Origin: Streptomyces odontomachi
Lineage (GTDB): Bacteria > Actinomycetota > Actinomycetes > Streptomycetales > Streptomycetaceae
DNA length: 64,000 bases
Assembly: GCF_024435355.1 (NCBI RefSeq)
Contig: NZ_JAMJWG010000002.1
Coordinates: 620,001 to 684,000 of the forward strand
Reading direction: 5' to 3'
The notes below the pieces were generated by a model that saw only the letters and a program-made list of their open reading frames with translations, did no database searches and was not told where the DNA came from. The translations under genes and the position numbers were made by a program. Position 1 is the stretch's first letter, and every line of letters begins with the position of its first letter. Shown piece after piece: positions 35,225 to 43,141 of the stretch.

Positions 35225-36310
35225 TCAGTCCTTCGTGGTCCGGCTCGTACGGTAGAGGGCGCGCATCCGGTCGAGTGCCGCCTGGTGGCCGGTCTCCTTG
35301 GCGAGGGCGTCCCGGACGACGGCCGACGCCGCGGCCTGGAAACCGATGTAGCCGGCGTGCCGGGGGCGGACCCACGCCTGCTCGCAGGTGGCGGTGGTAC
35401 GGCGGTAGAAGTCCGCGGCGACGGTGGTGGGATCCGTCCAGGCGGCACGTGCGCTGGGCTGCCCGTGGTGCCGGGGCAGGAACTCCCGCTGGGCCGAGGG
35501 GGACATCAGCCAGCGGACGTGGTCCAGCAGTTCGGGGGTGGGTGCGCAGTGGGAGCTGACGGCGAGTCCGGTACCGCCGAGGGTGGAACCCGGCCGCCCT
35601 CCTGGTCGCGCCACCGGGGCGTCGGTGAAGGCCACCCGGTGGGCGTAGGTCACGTAGCCGTACACCAGCGGGCAGTGCGCCAGGCGGTCGGTGCGCGACA
35701 TCAGCTCCAGCAGCCCGATCGGGTTGAGGGTGCGGGTCTCGGCCGGTGCACGGGCGTCGACGGCCGCCATGAGGTCGAGGACGGCGTGCCCCGTCCCGTC
35801 GCTGATCAGTTCGCCCTGGTCGGCGGCCGGCTCCTCGCCGAGGGCGACGGCGACGGAGGCGAAGGTGAGGAAGGCGTGCGGCCCGGCGAGCGACAGGGCC
35901 ACCGGTGCACGGCGGGCGAGGCGGTGCACCTCGTCCCAGGTGGCGGGGGGCTCCCCCACGAGGTCGGTCCGGGTGGCGGCGACTTGCGTGGCGGCGTCCA
36001 GCGGGAGCGCCCACTGCTTGCCGGCCATGGCGTACGAGCGCATGGTGGGGCCGATCGAGCCGGTGCGCCAGCCGTCCAGTTCCGCCTGGCCGAACAGGTC
36101 GTCCAGCGGGCGAAGGCAGCCTGCCGCGAGGGCCTCGCCGAGGTGCGGATGGTCGAGTACGACGAGGTCGTAGCGGGCGCAGAGTTCGTCGACCGGGTGG
36201 GATTCGAAGCCCTCCAGCGGCTGGACCGACCAGTGCACGAGGTCGCCCGCCGCGGCGGCGAGTGCGTCGTAGCCGCGCGGGTGGTCCCAGGTCAGTCCGG
36301 CCCAGGTCAT
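35225..36310 (-). CDS. solute-binding-protein-like protein without signal peptide
   Basis: 361 residues. The pattern is that of a family 1 sugar-binding protein (YDLVVLDHPHLGEALAAGCL, LPLDAATQVAATRTDLVGEP, PATWDEVHRLA, GGTGLAVSSHCAPTPELLDH, WLMSPSAQREFL), yet the N-terminus MTWAGLTWDHPRG has neither a hydrophobic signal nor a lipobox. The ATG at 36310 overlaps the stop of the CoA-transferase gene as ATGA, which makes a missed upstream signal unlikely. No permease genes are near. A cytoplasmic ligand-binding role, perhaps as sensor or carrier for the CoA-transferase substrate, is inference. Confidence 0.82.
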   Translation of the reverse strand: MTWAGLTWDHPRGYDALAAAAGDLVHWSVQPLEGFESHPVDELCARYDLVVLDHPHLGEALAAGCLRPLDDLFGQAELDGWRTGSIGPTMRSYAMAGKQWALPLDAATQVAATRTDLVGEPPATWDEVHRLARRAPVALSLAGPHAFLTFASVAVALGEEPAADQGELISDGTGHAVLDLMAAVDARAPAETRTLNPIGLLELMSRTDRLAHCPLVYGYVTYAHRVAFTDAPVARPGGRPGSTLGGTGLAVSSHCAPTPELLDHVRWLMSPSAQREFLPRHHGQPSARAAWTDPTTVAADFYRRTTATCEQAWVRPRHAGYIGFQAAASAVVRDALAKETGHQAALDRMRALYRTSRTTKD

Positions 36311-37515
36311 GACGTCTCCGCCACGATGCCGGAGGCGAACAGCTCCTGGATCGTGCCTTCGTCGAAGCCTGCTTCGGTCAGGATCTCGCGGGTGTGTTCG
36401 CCGGTGAGCGGGGCGCCGCGGTCGATGCGGGGCGGGGTGGCGGAGAACCTGTACGGGAACCCGGGCACCCGCACGCGGCCCTCGGTGGGGTGGTCGTAGG
36501 TGACGAAGGTGCCGTTGTGCCGGATCTGCGGGTCGTCGACCAGTTCCGCGTAGCCGTAGACCGGGCCCGCCCAGATGCCTGCGGCCTCGAAGGCGTCGAG
36601 CCAGTGGCGTGAGGTGCGGGTGAGCAGCCGGGACGCGGTGCGCGCGAAGATCTCGTCGCGGTGGGTCCAGCCGTGTTCCTCGTCCTCCATGGTCAGGAAA
36701 CCGTCCTCGCCGAGGATCTCGCCGAGCCTCTTCAGGGGCGGGAAGGCGAGGACGATGTAGCCGTCGGCGGTCTGGAACGCGCCGTAGGGGGCCCGGATGT
36801 AGACGTGCGCGTGCGGCTCGGCGGAGCGGGACTGCGCCAGCCTGCCGACGGTGTGCACCGACAGCTCCTGCATCTGGAGGGTGGTGACGGCGTCGAGCAT
36901 GTTCACCGTCACCAACTGGCCCTCGCCCGTGCGTTCGCGGTGCAGCAGCGCCGCGAGCACCCCCTCGAACGCGGTGGAAGCGGTGACGCCGTCCACGAGG
37001 TACTGCCCCGCGGCCCGCGGTGCCTCGCCGGCCCGGCCGGTGGAGAGCATGGCGCCGGACATCGCCTGGAGCAGCAGGTCCTGGCCGGGGCGCTGGGCGT
37101 AGGGCCCGTCTTCGCCGTAGCCGGAGATGGAGACGTACACGAGGGCCGGGTTGATCGCGGCCAGCGAGGCGTAGTCGACGCCGAGGCGGTCGGCGACGCC
37201 GGGCCGGTAGTTCTGAAGGAAGACGTCGGCGCCGGCCACGAGCCGGCGGAGCACGTCCTTGCCCGCCGGGTCCTTCAGGTCGACGGCGAGGGAGCGCTTG
37301 TTGCGGTTCAGCGAGAGGAAGGAGGTGTTGATCCGGTTGCCGCCCGCGCCGCCCGCCGCCGCGTGCCGCTGCCACTCGCCGGTGACCGGCTCGACCTTGA
37401 CCACGTCCGCGCCGAGGTCGCCGAGGCGCTGTGCCGCGAAGGGTCCTGCCATGGCGATGGAGCAGTCGAGGACCCGGTACCCGGCGAGTATCCCGGGCTT
37501 GTCGCGCGTCGTCAT
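36307..37515 (-). CDS. CaiB/BaiF-family (class III) CoA transferase
   Basis: 402 residues. Family motifs: YRVLDCSIAMAGPFAAQRLG, DLGADVVKVEP, SFLSLNRNKRSLAVDLKDP, VFLQNYRPGVADRLG and VYVSISGYGEDGPY. The catalytic Asp lies in QYLVDGVTAS, ahead of the GVLAALLHRERTGEGQ helix. AAGGAG lies 4 bp before the ATG at 37515, so the longer frame is not used. It moves CoA from a donor thioester to a carboxylic acid, possibly a sugar-derived acid given the SDR and epimerase-like genes on the other side of the promoter. Confidence 0.94.
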   Translation of the reverse strand: MTTRDKPGILAGYRVLDCSIAMAGPFAAQRLGDLGADVVKVEPVTGEWQRHAAAGGAGGNRINTSFLSLNRNKRSLAVDLKDPAGKDVLRRLVAGADVFLQNYRPGVADRLGVDYASLAAINPALVYVSISGYGEDGPYAQRPGQDLLLQAMSGAMLSTGRAGEAPRAAGQYLVDGVTASTAFEGVLAALLHRERTGEGQLVTVNMLDAVTTLQMQELSVHTVGRLAQSRSAEPHAHVYIRAPYGAFQTADGYIVLAFPPLKRLGEILGEDGFLTMEDEEHGWTHRDEIFARTASRLLTRTSRHWLDAFEAAGIWAGPVYGYAELVDDPQIRHNGTFVTYDHPTEGRVRVPGFPYRFSATPPRIDRGAPLTGEHTREILTEAGFDEGTIQELFASGIVAETS

Positions 37516-37621
37516 GGGACTCCTTGAAGGCGGGAGGGAGAGGGGACGGCGGGGAGTCACCCTGGGGCGGTGGCCGCGTCGCGCGCCGATTCATCGCCTC
37601 GATGATGGTGCCAGACCCTGT

Positions 37622-37647
37622 TGTTAGCGCTACCGGCAGCGCTAACA
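37622..37647. promoter_or_regulatory. LacI-type double operator in the divergent promoter region
   Basis: TGTTAGCGCT and AGCGCTAACA are perfect inverted arms separated by six bases; each arm with its neighbour also forms a half-perfect AGCGCT-centred LacI operator. It lies between the CoA-transferase (minus) and SDR (plus) genes, so one repressor can control both directions. The regulator is probably the LacI protein encoded at 33267. Confidence 0.75.
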
Positions 37648-37735
37648 TTCACGCTAAGAGGGCACCGCGTGCAGTGTCAACGCCTCGATCCGCCCCTTCG
37701 GCGCCCGGCCGGCACCGGGAAGATGGGAACCACTG

Positions 37736-38482
37736 ATGAAACAACCGCGAGTCGCACTCGTGACCGGCGCCGGCGGCGCCCTGGGCCGGGCCATAGCCAC
37801 CCGGCTGGCCACCGACGGACACGCCGTCGCCGTACTGGACCGCGACGCCGCAGCGCTGGAGCGCACGGCGGAGCAGGTGCAGAAGGCCGGCGCCCGCGCG
37901 TTGGCGCTCACCATCGACCTGCGCGACCCGCAGGCGATCGGGACGGCCGTCGAGCGGGTCACCGCCGAGCTGGGCACCCCGCGCGTCCTGGTCAACAACG
38001 CGGCCGTGTACCCGAGCCGGCGCTTCCTCGACGTACCGCTCGCGGAGTACGAGGACGTGGTGGCGGTCAACCAGCGCGCCTACTGGGTCACCGCGCAGGC
38101 CGTCGCGCGCTGCATGGCCTACGCCGGCGGCGGGGCGATCGTGAACATCGCCTCGATCACGATGCACGGCGGCTGGGACTCGCTCGCCGCGTACGTCTCC
38201 ACGAAGGGCGCGGCCGTCGCGTTCACCCGCGCGCTCGCCCGCGAGCTGGGACCCGAGGAGATCCGCGTCAACTGCGTCTCCCCCGGCGCCTTCCCCACCG
38301 CGGCCGAGGAGATCCACGACGACCCCGAGGGCTACACGCGGCATGTGCTCGAGCATCAGGCGCTGAAGCGGCGTGGCCGTCCCGACGAGCTGGCCGCAGT
38401 GGTGTCGTTCCTCGCCGGTCCGGACGCCTCGTTCGTCACGGGCCAGTGTGTGGAGGTCAACGGAGGGTGGGTGATGTCTTGA
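37736..38482 (+). CDS. short-chain dehydrogenase/reductase
   Basis: 248-residue classical SDR. Cofactor motif TGAGGALGRAIA, Asp after beta2 (VLDRDAAAL) favouring NAD, NNAAVYPSRR, catalytic Ser in NIASITMHGGW and YVSTKGA with Tyr and Lys, C-terminal GQCVEVNGGW. It would oxidise or reduce a hydroxy group of a sugar, lactone or sugar acid. It is the first gene to the right of the LacI operator and is coupled to the next gene by a TTGA overlap. Confidence 0.94.
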   Translation: MKQPRVALVTGAGGALGRAIATRLATDGHAVAVLDRDAAALERTAEQVQKAGARALALTIDLRDPQAIGTAVERVTAELGTPRVLVNNAAVYPSRRFLDVPLAEYEDVVAVNQRAYWVTAQAVARCMAYAGGGAIVNIASITMHGGWDSLAAYVSTKGAAVAFTRALARELGPEEIRVNCVSPGAFPTAAEEIHDDPEGYTRHVLEHQALKRRGRPDELAAVVSFLAGPDASFVTGQCVEVNGGWVMS

Positions 38483-39549
38483 AGCTGAACGGACGCGACT
38501 ACGACCGCCATGCCCTCGCCCGGCTCGCCGGCGACCTCGGCGCCGCCGGCGGCGTGCGGTCCGTCGTCCTGGACGACGGGTCCGAACGCGGCATCCGCAC
38601 CCTGGAGTTCCGCACCGGTGCGGGGCTCTCCTTCGACGTGCTGGTGGACCGGGCGATGGACCTCGGCGGGGCGGAGTACGCGGGCCGCGGGTTCGGCTGG
38701 CGCTCCGCGACCGGGTTCCGCCATCCCGGCCTGCACGAGTACCGCGACGACGACGGTCTGTCGATGATGCGCAGCTTCTCGGGGCTGCTGCTCACCGCCG
38801 GGCTCGACCACACGCTCTTCGGCGCCGAGGTGGACGCCTCGCAGTACCGCTACCCACCGCGCCGCACCGTCTCCAACGGACTGCACGGCCGCATCGCCAA
38901 CCTTCCGGCCCGCCTGACCGGCTATGGAGAACGGTGGCAGGACGACGGCCGGCGCTGCGTGCTGTGGGCGGAGGGCGAGGTGCGCCAGGCGGCGATCTTC
39001 GGCGAGCATCTGCGGCTCACCCGCCGTGTCGAGGCCGACCTCGGCGGCACGGAGATCCGGCTCATCGACCGGGTGCGCAACGCGGGCTTCGACCCCACAC
39101 CGCACATGTACCTGTACCACGTCAACATCGGCTGGCCCTTCCTGGACGAGGGCGCGCGCTACGAGCTGCCCCTGCGCCGCACGCTGTGGCAGAGCGACAG
39201 CGTCGCCGAGCAGGGCGTCTCGAACACCGCCATGCCGGGCCCGCTGTCCGGGTTCGTCGAGCAGGTCTACGAGCACGAACTGGAGCCGGACGCGGACGGT
39301 CTGGTACGGCCCCGGCTGGTGAACGACCGGCTGGGCATGTACTTCGAGCTGGAGTACGACGCGGCGCAGTTCCCGTCCTTCTTCCAGTGGATGCACCTGC
39401 GCGAGGGCGCGTACGCGGTGGGCTTCGAGCCCTCCACCCACCATGTGCAGGGAGAGACCGCCGCCCGTGAGGACGGGTCCATGACGTTCCTGGAACCCGG
39501 GGAGGAGCGTTTGTACACGACGGTGTTCCGGGTGGGCAGGACCGGCTGA
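38479..39549 (+). CDS. aldose 1-epimerase-like protein (DUF4432 family)
   Basis: 356 residues with a galactose-mutarotase-like beta-sandwich pattern: RTLEFRTGAGLSFDVLVDRA, MDLGGAEYAGRGFGWRS, GLLLTAGLDHTLFGAE, NGLHGRIANLPA, YLYHVNIGWPFLDEG and FFQWMHLREGAYAVGFEPS. The TTG at 38479 overlaps the SDR stop; a GTG at 38467 is another possibility, but it directly abuts the GGAGG. It may interconvert anomers of a sugar or sugar acid before oxidation by the SDR. The conserved His residues (GLHG, YHVN) fit a mutarotase-like active site. Confidence 0.88.
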   Translation: MKLNGRDYDRHALARLAGDLGAAGGVRSVVLDDGSERGIRTLEFRTGAGLSFDVLVDRAMDLGGAEYAGRGFGWRSATGFRHPGLHEYRDDDGLSMMRSFSGLLLTAGLDHTLFGAEVDASQYRYPPRRTVSNGLHGRIANLPARLTGYGERWQDDGRRCVLWAEGEVRQAAIFGEHLRLTRRVEADLGGTEIRLIDRVRNAGFDPTPHMYLYHVNIGWPFLDEGARYELPLRRTLWQSDSVAEQGVSNTAMPGPLSGFVEQVYEHELEPDADGLVRPRLVNDRLGMYFELEYDAAQFPSFFQWMHLREGAYAVGFEPSTHHVQGETAAREDGSMTFLEPGEERLYTTVFRVGRTG

Positions 39550-39562
39550 TCAGCGCGGCCGC

Positions 39563-41053
39563 TCAGTCCGTTCCAAGCATCTCCCGGGCGGCGTAGTAAG
39601 CGTGGAGAGCGGCTTCGCCGCCCGAGCCCATCGCGGTCATGATCCGCTGGTAGCGGGCCGAGCGCAGGTCGCCGGCGATGAGGACGCGGGGATGCTGGTG
39701 GGAGGGGGGACAGTAGCCTGCCGTGTCACGGACGAGGTCGCCGGGCGGGGTGGTGGGGGCGCTGCCGATGCTGAGGAAGACGGCGTCTGCCGTCAGCGTT
39801 TTCCGTGTGCCGTCGCGGCCCACCGTTTCGGCCGTGTGAGCCGCCCCTCGCGGGTGCAGGGTCAGGTGGTCGACGGGAAGCAGGGTGACACGGGGGTCCT
39901 GCTGGATTTCCTCGACCTTGTAGTCGTCGTCTTGCGGGTACGCCACGAGCAGGCGGGTGGCGGTGGTCGGGTGAGCCCGCAGGAACGTGCCGACGGGGCG
40001 GTCGCCACCGAGGACGAGCAGCGTGCGGCCCTCGGTTTCGCCGGGTTCCACCTGCCACAGCGGGGGCGGGGCGAGGTCGGGTGGTGCGGTGATCCAGGGG
40101 GCTTCCCGGGGCTGGAGCGGGCCGACGCCGGTGGCCAGGATCGCGTAGGGAGCCGTCAGCGGGCTGCCGGTGTCCAAGGTGACGGTGACGTGGTCGTCGC
40201 CGGCGCGGATCTCGGTGACGCGGCAGCCGAGTTCGATCCGGCACAGGTCGGTGTTCCGCAGATCCGTCGTAAGGGCGTCGGCCAGATCCGGGCCGCTGGT
40301 GTGGCCGCCGAGGACGTTGGCCAGCACGCGGATGCGGCGGAGGGTGTGGCAGAGGGTGTCCTGTTCGACCAGTACCGAGCGCATCCCCACGCTGGCGGCC
40401 ATGCGGGCGGCGGCGCAGCCAGCCGGGCCTCCGCCGATGACGATCAGGTCGGTGTCGGTGTCGGTGCGGCGGGATGGGTCGTTTCGGTCCGGCACCGTGG
40501 CCCTGTCGTGTGCGTCGAGGTGCCGTGTCACGAGGTCGGCGGTGATGAGCTGGCCTTCTCCGACCAGGCGGCGTGCCACGAGCAGTCCGGCATCGTGTAC
40601 GGCCGGTCCGGCGTCGCTGGCGCAGGCGTCGGTGATGATCCAGGGCGTGTAGCCCTGTTCGAAGGCGTCGGCGGCGGATTTCAGTACGCAGCTCTCGGTG
40701 GCAACCCCGCAGAACACCAGGTCCGTCCAGCCCGCCGCACGGACGAGTGCGGCGGCTTCCGCGGTGAGGAACGTGTAGCCGGGTTTGTCGAGCACCCGGT
40801 AGGCGTCGGCGGCGTGGTCGGTGAGTTCCGCGACGATGTCGGTCTCGGGTGGTCCCTGGAGACGGTGCCAGCCGAAGAACTGCTCGTACGGGCTGCCGGG
40901 GTGGTTGAAGTAGCGGGTGAAGACCACCGGCAGCCCTGAGGCGGACCAGCGGGTCACCAGATCGGTGACCGCTGCAACGGCATGGCGACTGTGGCGGTTG
41001 ACGAAGCCGTTCTGCATGTCGATCACGACCAGTGCCGCGTGGCCGATGTCCAT
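39563..41053 (-). CDS. fusion of cysteine hydrolase (isochorismatase-like) and FAD/NAD(P)-dependent reductase
   Basis: 496 residues, two domains. Residues 1-180 form an isochorismatase-type hydrolase with the full triad: D12 (VIDMQNG), K90 (VLDKPGYTF) and C122 (GVATESCV). Residues 200-496 form a thioredoxin-reductase-like flavoprotein: IVIGGGPAGCAAARMA at 204-219, ILATGVGPLQPREAPW and a C-terminal FAD motif in VLIAGDLRSARYQRIMTAMG. The redox CxxC of true thioredoxin reductases is absent; only CHTL is seen. The gene stands alone, 14 bp from the convergent epimerase-like gene. Function unknown; an amide or ester hydrolysis coupled to a flavin-dependent step is possible. Confidence 0.9.
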   Translation of the reverse strand: MDIGHAALVVIDMQNGFVNRHSRHAVAAVTDLVTRWSASGLPVVFTRYFNHPGSPYEQFFGWHRLQGPPETDIVAELTDHAADAYRVLDKPGYTFLTAEAAALVRAAGWTDLVFCGVATESCVLKSAADAFEQGYTPWIITDACASDAGPAVHDAGLLVARRLVGEGQLITADLVTRHLDAHDRATVPDRNDPSRRTDTDTDLIVIGGGPAGCAAARMAASVGMRSVLVEQDTLCHTLRRIRVLANVLGGHTSGPDLADALTTDLRNTDLCRIELGCRVTEIRAGDDHVTVTLDTGSPLTAPYAILATGVGPLQPREAPWITAPPDLAPPPLWQVEPGETEGRTLLVLGGDRPVGTFLRAHPTTATRLLVAYPQDDDYKVEEIQQDPRVTLLPVDHLTLHPRGAAHTAETVGRDGTRKTLTADAVFLSIGSAPTTPPGDLVRDTAGYCPPSHQHPRVLIAGDLRSARYQRIMTAMGSGGEAALHAYYAAREMLGTD

Positions 41054-41149
41054 GCGCGCAGCTTACGAGGCCGGCGGGGTACGAGCCGGCGGATCGGCGT
41101 CCGCCACGGCCGCACGTCCCAGGAGTGCCGGTCGACCGCCTACCGGTCG

Positions 41150-42778
41150 TCAGGGCCTACGGTCCGCCAGGGCCTTGAGGACGCCGTCGGGGACCCGGAC
41201 GGTCAGTTCGACGTTGCGGTCCGCCGTCGCGCCCTCGGCGCGGTCCCCGCCGACGCCGTCGAGGATGTTCGCGGCGATCTCCCGGCCGGCGGCTGCGACC
41301 CGCAGCAGTGGGGAGTCCTCGTCGCCCGGAGCGGCGTGCGCCAGGTGGTCCAGCATCGTCAGCCGCAGCAGGACGTGGTCGCCCTCCACCGCGATCTCGA
41401 CGAGCCGGGCCTGGCACGGCCAGTCGATCGTCGCCGAGGTCGAGACCTGCCAGAACCCCTGCCCGTCGGGGCCGACCGCGCCGACCCGGTTGCGGTGCGT
41501 GTGACCCGACAGCCACAGCGCCACGTTCGGGTACGACAGCAGAAGCTCCTCGATCTCCGGGCCGAGTACGCGCGGCAGGTCCTGGCCCGGCCGGGCGGCG
41601 CCGGACTCGTCGCGTGCCACGTACCCGTTCGTCATCGTGGACAGGCCGTGGTGCGAGGCCACCACCACCAGTTGGTCGCTCGCCAGCGCCCCGTCGAGCT
41701 GCGCGCGCAGCCACCGGAACTGTTCCGTCCCGAGGGAGCCGTCGACGTGGCCGCCGGGGTTGGTGGTGTCCAGGACGAGCAGGCGCACGGCCGGGTGCGG
41801 TTCGTCCGCGAAGTAGGCGACGCCCCCGGCCTCCGCGGCCTCCGCGGCCTCCGCCGCGTCCGCGCCGCGCGTCGCGGCGACGAACCGCGCGCGGTCGAAG
41901 AGCCGGCGGTCGGGGTCGGCGGCAACGGGTGCGGTGGGTCCGCCGCTGAAGCGCGCGGGATCGTGCTGGTACAGCTCCATCGCCGGCGTGTCGGACGCGT
42001 CCGTGGCGGCGCGTGTCGCCTCGTCCAGCAGTACCGGCTTCGCTTCGCCCGCGAGCAGCGCGGCCACGCCGGGCGAGCCCGGGGCGCGGCCCTGCACCAG
42101 CGCGTCGTGATTGCCGAAGCAGGCCAGCCAGCGCACCCCGAAGCCGGTGGACACGAACTCCCGGGCGGAGTCGCGCAGGGCGCGCGCGTAGCCGGGGAAG
42201 CCGCGCGTGTCCTTCCACTCGTCGGCGACCTCGGGGTCCGGATGGTAGTAGGCGGGGTCCGGGTCGCCCGCCGTACCGGTGCCCGGCCGGGTGTCCGGCG
42301 GGAACGAGCGCGTGCGCGCGCCGCCGCTCATCAGCGCGATGAACTGGTCGAGTTCGTTGACCTGCTGGTTGTCGGTGTTGTCGCCGGTGGTCAGGACGAG
42401 GTCTGCCGGCCGCCCCGCCTCCGCCAGCGCCCGTACGGTCCGCGCGAGGGCCTCGACCTGTGCGACGGCGGCGAACTCCTGCGGCCGGTAGCTCGGCACC
42501 ATCTGGGCCCAGGTCGGCTCGTCGCCGATGCGTTGCAGGAACTCCAGGCGGGTCGGCGAGGTGAAGTCGGCGAGCTGGAAGTCCGAGACCTGGACGAGGC
42601 GGAGCACGGTCTCGGCCGTGCCGTCGGCCGCCTCCCCGGCATCGCCGAGGCGGGTGTGGCACTCGCCCGGGCCGATGCCCAGACGCCGGTATCCGCCGTC
42701 CCCCGGCTGCCGCCGGACGGTGCGCTCAGTGGTCAGGCCCGGGCGGGACGGACGGTCGCGGTCCTGGGAATCGCTCAT
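41150..42778 (-). CDS. calcineurin-like metallophosphoesterase (PPA1498-type)
   Basis: 542 residues. The metal-binding motifs occur in order: VSDFQ, LTTGDNTDNQQ, FGNHDALVQG, ASHHG and LSGHTHRNRVG. The length and inserts match the PPA1498-type group, in which the substrate is not known. No signal peptide. A 14-bp site similar to the perfect palindrome at 44193 lies directly upstream, which ties it to the neighbouring LacI regulator and MFS transporter. The long Ala/Glu run near the middle (AAEAAEAAEAGG) is coded by a short GC-rich repeat. Confidence 0.9.
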   Translation of the reverse strand: MSDSQDRDRPSRPGLTTERTVRRQPGDGGYRRLGIGPGECHTRLGDAGEAADGTAETVLRLVQVSDFQLADFTSPTRLEFLQRIGDEPTWAQMVPSYRPQEFAAVAQVEALARTVRALAEAGRPADLVLTTGDNTDNQQVNELDQFIALMSGGARTRSFPPDTRPGTGTAGDPDPAYYHPDPEVADEWKDTRGFPGYARALRDSAREFVSTGFGVRWLACFGNHDALVQGRAPGSPGVAALLAGEAKPVLLDEATRAATDASDTPAMELYQHDPARFSGGPTAPVAADPDRRLFDRARFVAATRGADAAEAAEAAEAGGVAYFADEPHPAVRLLVLDTTNPGGHVDGSLGTEQFRWLRAQLDGALASDQLVVVASHHGLSTMTNGYVARDESGAARPGQDLPRVLGPEIEELLLSYPNVALWLSGHTHRNRVGAVGPDGQGFWQVSTSATIDWPCQARLVEIAVEGDHVLLRLTMLDHLAHAAPGDEDSPLLRVAAAGREIAANILDGVGGDRAEGATADRNVELTVRVPDGVLKALADRRP

Positions 42779-42787
42779 GGCAGCACA

Positions 42788-42801
42788 CTACGACGTTCTA
42801 G
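42788..42801. promoter_or_regulatory. LacI-type operator before the metallophosphoesterase gene
   Basis: CTACGACGTTCTAG matches the perfect palindrome CTAGAACGTTCTAG at 44193 in 12 of 14 positions and lies 10 bp from the start codon. It is the main evidence that the metallophosphoesterase belongs to the regulon of the LacI gene next door. Confidence 0.7.
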
Positions 42802-42986
42802 TGATCGGTGACAGCTTCGGCTCACCCCGGACGGCGTGTCAGAGTGCACGAGCACGGCCGGCCGCGTGCCCTCACCCAGCTCACCTCCGCAAGGTGCGTC
42901 GGGGTGGCACCGGGGGGCGCTTCGCAGTGCCCGGGGCGTGCGGCCGATGGAACGCCCGCCGCGTCATCGACGCTGGTGGTAGCCCC

Positions 42987-43041
42987 GTCAGGGGCGTTGT
43001 CAGGGGCCCCTTGTCAGGGGCGTTCGGGGACTGTCAGGGGC
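42987..43041. repeat. four direct copies of a 9-bp repeat
   Basis: GTCAGGGGC occurs at 42987, 42999, 43013 and 43033, with spacings of 12, 14 and 20 bp. No role is evident. Confidence 0.6.
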
Positions 43042-43073
43042 GCGGGGGACGCGGGGGAACTCACGTGCGGGTG

Positions 43074-43091
43074 GCCAGGCCCGGGCCTGGC
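43074..43091 (-). terminator. palindrome after the LacI gene
   Basis: GCCAGGCCCGGGCCTGGC is a perfect 18-bp palindrome 51 bp past the LacI stop. It can form a hairpin with a minimal loop and probably ends the LacI transcript. Confidence 0.6.
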
Positions 43092-43141
43092 GCGGGGCGA
43101 CGGGGCGAGGGTGCGACCGGTCGAGGCGCCGCCATGCCACC

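Larger units (their letters stand above)
42779..43141. other. intergenic region with operator, short repeats and a hairpin
   Basis: It contains the operator-like site at 42788-42801, four direct copies of GTCAGGGGC between 42987 and 43041, and a perfect palindrome at 43074-43091. No gene is evident; the few open frames have no start signals. Confidence 0.6.
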
